From Nocardioides immobilis (GTDB lineage: Bacteria; Actinomycetota; Actinomycetes; Propionibacteriales; Nocardioidaceae), in NCBI RefSeq assembly GCF_003515065.1, contig NZ_QXGH01000028.1:1-64000 (forward strand): a DNA stretch of 64,000 bases, written 5' to 3'. A program made the position numbers and the translations under genes. Numbering within the stretch: position 1 is the stretch's first letter; every line of letters begins with the position of its first letter. Positions 17,458 to 25,808 of the stretch are shown here, in pieces. Below the pieces are notes generated by a model. The model made no database searches. It was given only the letters and a program-made list of their open reading frames with translations, and was not told the origin of the DNA.

Positions 17458-17654
17458 AGCTGACCGTTCGCAGCGACCTCTGCCGAGGACACGGCCGCTG
17501 CTACGACCTCGCCGAGGACTTCCTCGAGGACGACGACGAAGGGTTCGTGACCGCACGCGGTCAGACCCTCGACGTACCGGCTGACCAGGTGGAGGACGTC
17601 CGCAACGCGGCGGCCTCGTGTCCCGAGGGCGCCATCACGATCCTCGAGGACTGA
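17454..17654 (+). CDS. P450-type [3Fe-4S] ferredoxin
   Basis: A 66-residue ferredoxin with the pattern Cys10-x2-His13-x2-Cys16 and a later Cys56-Pro. His replaces the second cluster Cys, as in the small ferredoxins paired with actinobacterial P450s, and suggests a [3Fe-4S] cluster. The many acidic residues suit docking to a P450. The ATG overlaps the P450 stop by 4 nt, so expression is coupled. No ferredoxin reductase gene is in the window, so one must come from elsewhere. Confidence 0.93.
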   Translation: MKLTVRSDLCRGHGRCYDLAEDFLEDDDEGFVTARGQTLDVPADQVEDVRNAAASCPEGAITILED

Positions 17655-17659
17655 GTCGG

Positions 17660-18280
17660 CTAGGGACCGACGACCCGCAGGCAGGCGCCCGTGATCAGCT
17701 CACGGACCTCGTCGAGCGTCATCCGGCCGCCCGGGCGGTACCACCGCCACACGCTGACGATCATGGCCAGCACGACGGTGGCGATCGCGTGCGGGTCGCG
17801 CTTGGCGAACTCCTTCGACCGCATGCCACGCTTCAGGAGAGCGGTCCACTCGCTCTCGATCTCCCGGACGAGCTCACGCGAGCGCTGACGTTCCGCCTCC
17901 TCCTTCTCCGACGGCCGGGGAGTGGCGAGAAGGTCCATGTGGCTCTGCAGGATGCGCATCTGCGACACCTCGCGCGGGGTCACGTCGTACGCCGCCGCGA
18001 TCGCCGCCTCGAGCGCCTCCCGCGCTCCCGGCGCAGACGCGGTGACCTCGCGGAACCGCTGGAGGGAACGGTCCAGCTCCATGCTCATGATCGTGAGGAG
18101 GCAGTGGGCCTTCGACTCGAAGTAGTGGTAGAGCGCGGTCTGGCCGATGCCGACCTGGTCGGCGATCCTGGCCCACTTCGTGTGCTCGTACCCGTCCTTG
18201 CCGAAGCTGTCGATCGCCGCGGTCAGGATGAGCGCTCGCTTGGAGCGCGGACCCTCCGTCTCCGGCAACGTCTGCACCAT
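17660..18280 (-). CDS. TetR-family regulator 1 of the catabolic regulon
   Basis: A 206-residue TetR protein with an N-terminal HTH at about 15-60 and a helical ligand-binding C-terminal domain. The recognition segment GIGQTALYHYFESK is identical to that of the second TetR (38300-38920), and the surrounding HTH is very similar (HTKWARIADQ against HTKWATIADE). The two should therefore recognise the same DNA. An operator copy lies 75 bp before its start, suggesting autoregulation. GAGGTGG precedes the ATG. It meets the ferredoxin gene tail to tail. The ligand is probably a pathway intermediate, perhaps an acyl-CoA; this is inference. Confidence 0.92.
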   Translation of the reverse strand: MVQTLPETEGPRSKRALILTAAIDSFGKDGYEHTKWARIADQVGIGQTALYHYFESKAHCLLTIMSMELDRSLQRFREVTASAPGAREALEAAIAAAYDVTPREVSQMRILQSHMDLLATPRPSEKEEAERQRSRELVREIESEWTALLKRGMRSKEFAKRDPHAIATVVLAMIVSVWRWYRPGGRMTLDEVRELITGACLRVVGP

Positions 18281-18354
18281 GTGTCCACCTCGTCTGTCTG
18301 GTCCGCGAGCCCAGGCGTCGAGCCTGTGTCGGATGAGACGATGCTAGCAAGATG

Positions 18355-18373
18355 AGATGAACTCAGGTCAATT
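18355..18373. promoter_or_regulatory. Regulon operator B (TetR 1)
   Basis: AGATGAA-CTCAG-GTCAATT lies between the TetR 1 start and the SnoaL stop. It keeps TGAACTCAG and has a weaker right half. Confidence 0.6.
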
Positions 18374-18379
18374 CTTCGG

Positions 18380-18850
18380 TCAGGCCGGCCAGCCGGGCAC
18401 CTTCGGACCCCGGCCACCGACCGCCTCGAGGTAGCCGGCCGCGTCCGCGCGGCGCTCGCCCCACATGATCTCGAAGACCAGCCGCGAGATCTTCCAGGTG
18501 CCCTCGTGCTTGGTCAGCTCGTCGTGGTAGCGACCGACGAGGACGCAGACCTCGTCGTCGCCCGCGAACTTCTGGTACGACGTGTGGTAGACGAGCGCGG
18601 TCGCGGAGTCGCCCTGCACGTCGACGTGGTAGACGCTGAGCAGGTGGTGCTGCCAGACGCAGGTCTTGGTCGCCTCACGGATCCAGCCGATCACCGTCTC
18701 GGCGCTCTCGGCCGGCTCGGCGTTGCCGTACTGGGCCCACAGATCGGGGTGGAGCACATCGGTCAGCTGGTCGAGGCTGGCCGAGTCGATGCTCGATGCG
18801 TAGCGGTACAGCGTGTCCTCGATGAGCATCCGGTCTTCGACTGTGGTCAT
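18380..18850 (-). CDS. SnoaL/NTF2-like small protein
   Basis: A 156-residue cone-fold protein of the SnoaL_4/NTF2 type: N-terminal helices (EDTLYRYASSIDSASLDQL), followed by strands including HHLLSVYHVDV and an edge ending in WKISRLVFE. Members act as isomerases, dehydratases or hydrolases of ring compounds, or merely bind ligand. GAGGAA precedes the ATG. It follows the OYE-type flavoprotein and the aldehyde dehydrogenase in the same direction, with a 66-bp gap that contains 10-bp tandem repeats. It is likely the last gene of that operon. Confidence 0.83.
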   Translation of the reverse strand: MTTVEDRMLIEDTLYRYASSIDSASLDQLTDVLHPDLWAQYGNAEPAESAETVIGWIREATKTCVWQHHLLSVYHVDVQGDSATALVYHTSYQKFAGDDEVCVLVGRYHDELTKHEGTWKISRLVFEIMWGERRADAAGYLEAVGGRGPKVPGWPA

Positions 18851-18880
18851 GGTGTTCCTCGTTCCTCGGTGTCGGTGGTC

Positions 18881-18910
18881 CTGGTCGGTCCTGGTCGGTC
18901 CTGGTGGGTC
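18881..18910. repeat. Three tandem 10-bp units
   Basis: CTGGTCGGTC occurs twice in tandem, followed by CTGGTGGGTC, in the gap between the SnoaL and OYE genes. No function is evident. Confidence 0.7.
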
Positions 18911-18916
18911 GGCGGT

Positions 18917-20857
18917 TCAGACGCTGGCGCCGGCGCGGTATCCCTCGGCGATCGCGTGACTGATCCGGCGGGGCGTGACGCAGTCGCCGATCGCCGTCAG
19001 CGTCGCGTCGGCGGACGTCGCACGCAGCAGTACGTCGTCGCCGATCCGGGGCTGGTGCCACACCAGCAGGTCGGGCTCCGTCATGCGGTCGTGCCGGCCG
19101 AACAGCGGCCGGAGGAGCAACGGGGCACCCGGGTCGTCGGGGACGACCACCCGGTGGGCGACCTCGAGGGCGACGCCGGCGTCACCGAGGCGCCGCAGCA
19201 GCGGACCGACGCTCTCCGCGGGGACCCGCGGTGCGAGCGCGGTCAGTGCGGTCACGAAGGTCACCTCCCAGCCGCGCCCGGCCAGCGCTTCCGCTGCGCT
19301 GTACGCCGACCAGAACCCGTCGCTCTCGTCGTAGACCACTGCGCTGCCGGGCTCGTCCGGGACAGCACCGGCGAGCACCTGGTCGACAGCCACGGCTCCG
19401 CGCGCGAGCGGGGCGGGTGGAAGGTCCCCGAGCTTCGAGCCGGTCGCCACGACGACGTGGTCGGCGATGCCCCGGACCTCCGCGAGGTCGTCCGTCGAGA
19501 TCGGGGCGCCGAGGTTGACGTCGACCTTGAGCCGGCGGGTCTCCCGCGCGAGGTAGTCGACGACGTCGATGAGGGTTGCGCGATGAGGGGACGCCGCAGC
19601 GACGCGCACCGCTCCCCCGAGCGAGGTCTCGGCCTCGAAGAGCGTCACCCGATGGCCGCGCTCGGCGGCGACGCGGGCAGCCTCCAGCCCGGCCGGGCCA
19701 CCACCGATCACGTAGATGTCCTTCGCTGAGGCGACCCGCACCCCCACCGTCGGCAACCGGCCGCGCCCGACCTCGGCGTTGACCGCGCAGTGCAGGTGCG
19801 GGTCGAACGCCCGGCAGTCCTGGTTGACACCGATGCAGCCGCGGATCTCGTCGAGCCGTCCCTGCTGGGACTTGGCGGGCAGGTCGGGGTCGGCGAGCAG
19901 CGCCCTCGCCATGCCGACCAGGTCGGCGTGGCCGGCCTTGACGACGTGCTCGGCGGTGCCGACGTCCCGGATCCGTTGGCCGACCAGCGTCGGCAGTCCG
20001 GTAGCGGCCCGGACCCGGGAAGCTGACGGCACGGCGACGGCGTCGGGCCCCGTGGAGTCCTTGACGTAGGTCCCTCGGGTGCCGTGGGTGATGCTGAGGT
20101 AGTCCACGCCGCCCGCCGCGGCCAGCGCCTCGGAGACCCGCACGCAGTCGTCGATCGCCATCCCGCCCGGGATCTCTTCCTCCCCGCTGAGCCGGACCCC
20201 GAGCGCGAAGCCGTCGGGGGTGACCGACCGCATCGCCTCGATCACCAGGCGCAGGAAGCGCATCCGGTTGTCGAAGGAGCCTCCGAAGTCATCGGTCCGC
20301 TGGTTGGTGAGCGGTGACAGGAACTGGGCCGCAAGGTAGCCGTGGGCGGCGTGGATCTCCACGCCGTCGAGGCCGGCCTTGACCAGGTTCTCGGTCGACA
20401 CCCTCCAGCCCTCGATGATCGCGTCGATCTCACGGACGGTGAGCTCGTGGGGCGGATAGGCGTCGCGGACGGTCTTGATCGGCGAGGGTGCCATCGGTGG
20501 CTGGTCGGACTCGCCGCCGATGAACTCCCGCCCCAGGTGGACCAGCTGACCTACCAGGCGGGCGCCGTGCCGGTGGACGACGTCCGCCTTCTCCTTCATC
20601 GCCGGCACGACGGCGTCGAGATAGCCCTCGACCAGCTTGCCGGACCGCAACGCCGACGTGGAGTGGACGACGGTGGCGCCGCCGATGATCAGTCCGACGC
20701 CACCGGCGGCCAGCCGCTCGAAGTGCTCGATGTCCCCGTGGGTCGGGATCCCGCGCTCGACCAGGCTGGTCCCCGCTGGCAGCGCCACCAGCCGGTTCCT
20801 CAGGTCGAAGCCGGCCAACCGGAAGGGCGAGAACACATGGGGGAACTGCGCGTCCAT
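18917..20857 (-). CDS. OYE/FadH-type flavoprotein (dienoyl-CoA reductase-like)
   Basis: A 646-residue two-part enzyme. Residues about 1-350 form an old-yellow-enzyme TIM barrel that holds FMN; about 375-646 form an NAD(P)/FAD-binding module (VIGGGPAGLEAARVAAERGH). Between them a [4Fe-4S] cluster normally bridges the flavins. Here the ligand segment reads RGCIGVNQDCRAF followed by HLHC: the usual second Cys (CIGC) is Val, so one of four ligands is missing. It would reduce an activated C=C, such as an enone or a dienoyl-CoA. It follows the aldehyde dehydrogenase by 8 bp and shares operator C. Confidence 0.9.
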   Translation of the reverse strand: MDAQFPHVFSPFRLAGFDLRNRLVALPAGTSLVERGIPTHGDIEHFERLAAGGVGLIIGGATVVHSTSALRSGKLVEGYLDAVVPAMKEKADVVHRHGARLVGQLVHLGREFIGGESDQPPMAPSPIKTVRDAYPPHELTVREIDAIIEGWRVSTENLVKAGLDGVEIHAAHGYLAAQFLSPLTNQRTDDFGGSFDNRMRFLRLVIEAMRSVTPDGFALGVRLSGEEEIPGGMAIDDCVRVSEALAAAGGVDYLSITHGTRGTYVKDSTGPDAVAVPSASRVRAATGLPTLVGQRIRDVGTAEHVVKAGHADLVGMARALLADPDLPAKSQQGRLDEIRGCIGVNQDCRAFDPHLHCAVNAEVGRGRLPTVGVRVASAKDIYVIGGGPAGLEAARVAAERGHRVTLFEAETSLGGAVRVAAASPHRATLIDVVDYLARETRRLKVDVNLGAPISTDDLAEVRGIADHVVVATGSKLGDLPPAPLARGAVAVDQVLAGAVPDEPGSAVVYDESDGFWSAYSAAEALAGRGWEVTFVTALTALAPRVPAESVGPLLRRLGDAGVALEVAHRVVVPDDPGAPLLLRPLFGRHDRMTEPDLLVWHQPRIGDDVLLRATSADATLTAIGDCVTPRRISHAIAEGYRAGASV

Positions 20858-20865
20858 CGGGTCGC

Positions 20866-22419
20866 TCAGTGCGTGCCGGGACCGGTTCCGCGTCGTACGC
20901 CCGCGGTCACGGCTTCGGGGAGCTGACGGCTCGGGTCGACCGAGATGGTCTTGTAGTGCAGGAACTCCTGGTACGCCGTCGGCCCGTGCTCACGCCCGAT
21001 TCCGGACCGCTTGTAGCCGCCGAAGGGAGAGCCGAGGTCGGCCGCGAAGGTGTTGACCGAGAACGTCCCGCTCCGCACCCTGCGGGCGATCTCGAACCCG
21101 TGGGCGTCGTCCGCGGTGAACACGGCGCCCGAGAGCCCGAGCTCGCTGTCGTTGGCGATGCGGACGGCGTCGTCCTCACCGTGGTGAGGGATCAGCGAGG
21201 CCACGGGACCGAAGATCTCCTCGCGGCTGACGCGCATGTCGTTGTCTGCGTCGGTGATCAGGGTGGGCTCGAAGTACCAGCCGCGATCGAGACCGGCCGG
21301 CCGGCGGCCGCCGGTCGCGACGGTCGCGCCTTCCTTGCGTGCGAGCTCGACGTACTCCTCGACCCGGTCCCGCTGCCGCTCGGTCACCAGCGGGCTGATG
21401 ACGGTGTCGGCCTCCATCGGGTCGCCGATCTTCAGCGACCGGAAACCCTCGACGAGGGCCTCGGCGTACTCGTCGTACTTCGCCGCGGGTACGACGAGCC
21501 TGGTCAGTGCGACGCAGCTCTGACCGGCGTTCGTCCCGACGCTGGCTCCGATGAGCACCGGGAGGGCGTCCTCGAGCTTCGCGTCGTCGAGGACGATCGC
21601 GGCCGACTTCCCGCCCAGCTCCAGCACGCACGGCTTGATCAGCTCGCCACACGCAGCGGCGATCCGGGCTCCGGTCTGCACCGAGCCGGTGAAGCTGACC
21701 ATGTCGACGCCCGGGTGGCGCACGAGGTACTCAGCCTCCGGCGCGCGGGCCGCGACGATGTTGATGACGCCCGGCGGCAGGCCGACCTCCTCGCAGATGT
21801 CGCCGTAGATGAAGGTCGCCAGTGGGTTGGGCTCGGTCACCTTCACGACAGCGGTGCAGCCCGCGATGAGCGCCGGGCCGACCTTCTGCGGCACGGCCGG
21901 GAACGCGAAGTTGTACGCAGGGAAGGCGGCGACAACGCCGACCGGTTCCTGGACCACGAGGCTCGCGCCGGCCATCGGGATGATGCTGCCGCCCTCGGAG
22001 CTCGCTGCAAGCGGACCGAGGTCGCTGAGCCGCACCTCGGACGTGTCCAGGCTGCGGCCGATCTCGGCGTTGTAGTTGAGGCTCATCACCGGTGACACCA
22101 CTTGGTAGACCTGAGACAGGAACAACGTGCACCCGAGCTCCTCGGTGATGAGCGGCGCAAGCTCCTCCTGGCGCCGCGCGATCGCGTCCGCCATCCGGGT
22201 CAGGTAGTCGGCACGCTCAGCAGGGCTGAGGCGGGGCCATTCACCGTGGTCGAACGCCTGTCGCGCGGCGGCGACGGCCGCATCGATGTCGGCGGTGGAG
22301 GCCGCGGGCACGCGGCCGATCCGCTCCTCCGACCGCGGCGAGATGATGTCGAAGTGGTCATCCGACTGCGCGGGACGCCAGGCTCCGTCGATGAAGAAGG
22401 CGTGGTGATCGGTGTTCAT
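20866..22419 (-). CDS. NAD(P)-dependent aldehyde dehydrogenase
   Basis: A 517-residue ALDH. Catalytic residues are clear: Cys302 (NAGQSCVAL), Glu267 (VLELGGK) and Asn170 (PAYNF). It oxidises an aldehyde to the acid. ATG 22419 is chosen because GGAGGG lies 10 nt upstream; a GTG at 22437 would add six residues. It is the first gene of an operon with the OYE flavoprotein and the SnoaL protein, and operator C lies 73 bp upstream. In the pathway it would follow the P450 and an alcohol dehydrogenase. Confidence 0.93.
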   Translation of the reverse strand: MNTDHHAFFIDGAWRPAQSDDHFDIISPRSEERIGRVPAASTADIDAAVAAARQAFDHGEWPRLSPAERADYLTRMADAIARRQEELAPLITEELGCTLFLSQVYQVVSPVMSLNYNAEIGRSLDTSEVRLSDLGPLAASSEGGSIIPMAGASLVVQEPVGVVAAFPAYNFAFPAVPQKVGPALIAGCTAVVKVTEPNPLATFIYGDICEEVGLPPGVINIVAARAPEAEYLVRHPGVDMVSFTGSVQTGARIAAACGELIKPCVLELGGKSAAIVLDDAKLEDALPVLIGASVGTNAGQSCVALTRLVVPAAKYDEYAEALVEGFRSLKIGDPMEADTVISPLVTERQRDRVEEYVELARKEGATVATGGRRPAGLDRGWYFEPTLITDADNDMRVSREEIFGPVASLIPHHGEDDAVRIANDSELGLSGAVFTADDAHGFEIARRVRSGTFSVNTFAADLGSPFGGYKRSGIGREHGPTAYQEFLHYKTISVDPSRQLPEAVTAGVRRGTGPGTH

Positions 22420-22492
22420 TGGGGACGTACCCTCCACTCGGTTTCGGGCCTGGGGCCCGGCTGAGAACTCGGCTCCTTCCGGCCCGAAACGG

Positions 22493-22511
22493 AAGTGAAC
22501 CCAGTTCGATT
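22493..22511. promoter_or_regulatory. Regulon operator C (ALDH operon)
   Basis: AAGTGAA-CCCAG-TTCGATT lies upstream of the aldehyde dehydrogenase. The core GAAC-CCA-GTTC is a clean inverted repeat. Confidence 0.65.
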
Positions 22512-22555
22512 CAATTTACGGCAAAGTGATCGGGGCCACAAGGGCTCCGGAGCTG

Positions 22556-23575
22556 CTACGGCACGCGCTGGAAGGAGCCGGCCGACGGACGGGATCCGGC
22601 CACACCGGTCGCCCATCCGCCGATGCGGTCCCAGAGGTCTGCGCGTCGGGCTTGGAAGTTGTGGCAGTGATAGCTCCCTGCGAGCACGAAGAGCGTGATG
22701 TCGTCCGCCCGTTCGTAGAACGCAGCCTCGTCTCGCGGCTGCTCGCTGATGTCGAACTCACCGAACGCCACGAACACAGGCGACGAGACCTGAGCAGCGT
22801 GAGCAGCCGTGAAGCCGACGTGGAGCGCGTCGACGTAGGGCCAGGCTGCCCAGACGACCGAGTTGGCATTGTCCGCGGCGATGATCTCGGCCGGCACGTC
22901 AGGACCGTTGAGCCACGCCTGGTGAGGCACCTTGTCGACGACGCCGTACCCCGCCTCCCACTGCGAGCCCCAGAATCCCTTGGCGAGCTCGACGGCGGTG
23001 GAGCGCAGCGACGCGTCGTCCCCGTGGTCGACAGAGCGAGTCTTGACTCCGTGCGTGTAGCCCAGGACGGCGATCGCGTCGTAGCTGCCCCACTGCGCCT
23101 GTTGGATGGCGACGAGCCCACCGCCCATGGAGTGCCCGACGCCGACCATTCTCGGCTCGGCGATGGGCGGCAGCCCGGCGGCGAGGGACCCGTCCGCCAG
23201 ACGGGCGCGAAGAACCTCTATCGCGCCGTGGGCCGCGGTGGCCAGCGCCTCGTACGTGCAGACGGTGCCGTCCGCGGGCCGTCCGCTGCCTCCGACGCCC
23301 AGCGGGTCGACCGCGACCACCAGGAAGCCGCGCGACGTCATGTGCTCGGCGAAGCTGTAGCCGTCGTGACCAGGGAGTCGGATGTCCCAGTAGTCCCGTC
23401 CGTACGACCCGCCCGGCCAGCAGACGAGAACGCGGACCTCGTCACCGATCTCGTCCGGCGTGAACAGGGCGGCCGCGAGCGCCAGCTCTCCGACGCCATC
23501 AGGCGTGGCCGATGACGGCAGGGCAAGGTTCAGGTCGATTCCCGACCTGGGGCGAGCCTCTTCCTGCAGCTGCAT
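22556..23575 (-). CDS. Alpha/beta hydrolase
   Basis: A 339-residue alpha/beta hydrolase. Nucleophile Ser lies in GVGHSMGGG, the acid is probably Asp in AFGEFDIS, and the His is near YHCHNF at the C terminus. An oxyanion segment VCWPGGSYG precedes. No signal peptide. It sits downstream of the solute-binding protein gene (110-bp gap) and is likely the last gene of the importer operon. A lactone or ester substrate made by the pathway would fit, but specificity cannot be read. No operator copy lies directly before it. Confidence 0.87.
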   Translation of the reverse strand: MQLQEEARPRSGIDLNLALPSSATPDGVGELALAAALFTPDEIGDEVRVLVCWPGGSYGRDYWDIRLPGHDGYSFAEHMTSRGFLVVAVDPLGVGGSGRPADGTVCTYEALATAAHGAIEVLRARLADGSLAAGLPPIAEPRMVGVGHSMGGGLVAIQQAQWGSYDAIAVLGYTHGVKTRSVDHGDDASLRSTAVELAKGFWGSQWEAGYGVVDKVPHQAWLNGPDVPAEIIAADNANSVVWAAWPYVDALHVGFTAAHAAQVSSPVFVAFGEFDISEQPRDEAAFYERADDITLFVLAGSYHCHNFQARRADLWDRIGGWATGVAGSRPSAGSFQRVP

Positions 23576-23685
23576 CGGAGCTTCCTCTCTGCGGGGCGCC
23601 GCCCGGGCCGGCGCTGGTCGATGACGTGTCGGATGAAGGTGGATGCGGAGGGCGCCGGCACGATGACCGGCGCCCCCGCAAGCCT

Positions 23686-24816
23686 TCAGTTGAGCTGCCA
23701 GAGCTCGGTGAACTGCTCCTCGTACCCCGCAGGGCCGGCGAAGTCGTACGACGGCGCCAGCGCCTCCGCCGCCTCCGGCGTGTCGACGATGTACGTCGGC
23801 AGGGACCTCATCTCCTCGTGGTAGCCGTCAGGAAGCGTGCCGCCGTCGACGAGTCGGAGCGCCGCGTCGACCATCTGCCACCCCGAGTAGAGGCTCGGGT
23901 ACGCCACCCAGGCGGCGTCCATCCCGCCACCCTCGACGAGCGCCTCGAACTGCTGGGGCCCGCCGCCGTTGCCGATCAGCTTGACCTTGTCCTCGAAGCC
24001 GGCAGCCTGGAGCGCCTCCGGGACTCCGATCTCGAGGTCCGCGAAGTTGAACAGCACGTAGTCGGTGTCGGGGTTCGACTGCAGGTAGGCCACGAGCTTC
24101 GACGCCACCTGGCCGCCGGCCAGGTCCTCGACGGTCAGCTCGAGCTCGTCGGCCGAGCAGTCCGCGCAGTGCTCATCGACCATCTTGTGCACGCCGTCGA
24201 CGGTCGTCTGCAGCGACGGGAAGCTCGGGATGGTGACAGTCACGATGTTGGCGCCACCGCTGGAGTCCTTGATCGCCCACAGAGCGAGGTTCTCCCCGTC
24301 CGGCTGCGTGGTCTGGCTGCAGATCGCGGCGTACGTCTCGGGAGACGGGTCCTCCGGACCCGGCGAGCAGGTGACCACGGGGATGCCGGCTTCCGCGGCA
24401 CTGGCGAGCTGAGCCTCGATCGCGGCCGACGGGATGCCGGTGATGCCGATGACATCAGGGCTCTGCTGGATCGCCGACTCGATGGCGCCGCCGGGGTCGG
24501 TGGCCTTGAAGACGATGTTCTCGTAGTTCCACCCGGCAGCGTCCACCGCCGCCTCGACGCCGGTCCCGATCTTCCCGCAGATCGGCAGCTCGCACTGCAG
24601 CCAGAAGAAGGTCTTGCCGGCCTCGGGCGGGGCCTCGAGCGGAGTGGTGATCGTGATCTCGGTCGGCGGGGTCGTCACCGGGTCCGGAGCTGCCTCGGCG
24701 GCAGCCGAGGCCTCGGGCGAGGTCGACTTCGTGTCGGAATCACCGCACGCAGCCAGCCCGAGGGCCAGCAGCGGCACGGCGAGCGACATGCGCGCAAGGC
24801 GCTGCCAGTTCTTCAT
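23686..24816 (-). CDS. Sugar-type ABC importer solute-binding lipoprotein
   Basis: A 376-residue periplasmic-binding protein of the RbsB/LacI-like class 1 type, anchored by a lipobox LAAC with Cys24. After a Ser/Ala/Pro linker (about 28-55) comes the two-lobe fold. AAGGAG lies 7 nt before ATG 24816. Members bind sugars, but also autoinducer-2 or other small polar compounds. It works with the ATPase (25809) and permease (27355) encoded upstream; an SDR gene is interposed. Operator D sits just before its start, so the binding protein can be boosted independently of the operon start. Confidence 0.9.
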   Translation of the reverse strand: MKNWQRLARMSLAVPLLALGLAACGDSDTKSTSPEASAAAEAAPDPVTTPPTEITITTPLEAPPEAGKTFFWLQCELPICGKIGTGVEAAVDAAGWNYENIVFKATDPGGAIESAIQQSPDVIGITGIPSAAIEAQLASAAEAGIPVVTCSPGPEDPSPETYAAICSQTTQPDGENLALWAIKDSSGGANIVTVTIPSFPSLQTTVDGVHKMVDEHCADCSADELELTVEDLAGGQVASKLVAYLQSNPDTDYVLFNFADLEIGVPEALQAAGFEDKVKLIGNGGGPQQFEALVEGGGMDAAWVAYPSLYSGWQMVDAALRLVDGGTLPDGYHEEMRSLPTYIVDTPEAAEALAPSYDFAGPAGYEEQFTELWQLN

Positions 24817-24831
24817 CGGAACTCCTTGATA

Positions 24832-24850
24832 AATTGAATTCATGTCAGTT
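24832..24850. promoter_or_regulatory. Regulon operator D (solute-binding protein)
   Basis: AATTGAA-TTCAT-GTCAGTT ends 15 bp before the solute-binding protein ATG, with its Shine-Dalgarno in between. It shares TTGAAyTCrTGTCA with operator F in the same operon. Confidence 0.6.
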
Positions 24851-24914
24851 TGAAGCTGCAGAAAGATCCGAGATCCGGGTGGAGAACGGGCAGATCGTGC
24901 CCGGTTAGTGCCTG

Positions 24915-25757
24915 TCAGCCCTTCTTCGCGGTGTTCCCCGCGTCGATGGGAAGGGCGATCCCGGTGATGTACCGGGCCGCATCGGAGCAGAGCCAGGCGA
25001 CTGCTTCGGAGACATCGAGGGGTTCGATCCACGGCACGTCCGGCAGGCTGTTGAGCCCTGCGAACGCCTCGCGCACATCGTCGGGACCGGGGTCCGCGAC
25101 GCCGGGGGCGAACAGCCGGAACGTCGCGTCGTTGACGACCAGGGGCGTGTTGACCGTGGTGGGGCAGATCGCGTTGACACGGATCCGGTGGGGGCCGAGC
25201 TCCTGCGAGAGGACCTTCATCAGGCCGATCACGCCGTGCTTGGCGGCCGTGTAGTGAGCCGTGTTCTGGTAGCCGATCAGGCCGGCGGTCGAGCTGGTGA
25301 GCACCACCGAGCCGCCCTCTCCGCGCTCGACCATCGACGGGAGCGCGGCCCGGACCGTGTTGAAGACCCCGGTGAGGTTGACGTCGATCATGTCCTTCCA
25401 GACCTGCTCGGACATCTCCCAGCTGACCGCCCAGGAGCCGACGCCGGCGTTCGCGCAGACCACGTCGATCCGGCCGAGCTCGCCGAGCCCGGCGTCGACG
25501 ACCTTCTGGACCTGGCCGAGGTCGCGGACGTCGGCCTGGTGGGCGACGATGCGGCGACCCTTCGCCTCCACGAGCGCGACGGTCTCGTCGAGGTCGGTGC
25601 GCGCCGCCAGGGCGTACGGGACCGTCTCCACCTCGTCGGCACAGATGTCCAGGGCGATGATGTCCGCCCCTTCGTCCGCCAGGCGCACCGCGTGCGAACG
25701 GCCCTGGCCGCGACCGGCTCCGGTGATGAAGGCGACCTTGCCCTCGAGTGTGCCCAT
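24915..25757 (-). CDS. Mycofactocin-type short-chain dehydrogenase
   Basis: A 280-residue SDR. The nucleotide motif is ITGAGRGQGRSH, the catalytic Tyr-Lys is in YTAAKHG, and CANAG is present. An extra segment after the second strand (ICADEVETVPYALAARTDL, then EAKGRRIVAHQADVRDL) is the hallmark of the mycofactocin-coupled carveol-dehydrogenase-like subfamily. These enzymes hold NAD tightly and pass electrons to mycofactocin rather than exchanging the cofactor. None of the mft biosynthesis genes are in this window. It lies inside the importer operon, between the ATPase and the binding protein, so it probably oxidises the imported alcohol. Confidence 0.9.
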   Translation of the reverse strand: MGTLEGKVAFITGAGRGQGRSHAVRLADEGADIIALDICADEVETVPYALAARTDLDETVALVEAKGRRIVAHQADVRDLGQVQKVVDAGLGELGRIDVVCANAGVGSWAVSWEMSEQVWKDMIDVNLTGVFNTVRAALPSMVERGEGGSVVLTSSTAGLIGYQNTAHYTAAKHGVIGLMKVLSQELGPHRIRVNAICPTTVNTPLVVNDATFRLFAPGVADPGPDDVREAFAGLNSLPDVPWIEPLDVSEAVAWLCSDAARYITGIALPIDAGNTAKKG

Positions 25758-25808
25758 CTTCCGCTTCTCCTCGTGCTGCGTGGTGGTCGTGGGTGTCCTT
25801 CGCCTTTG

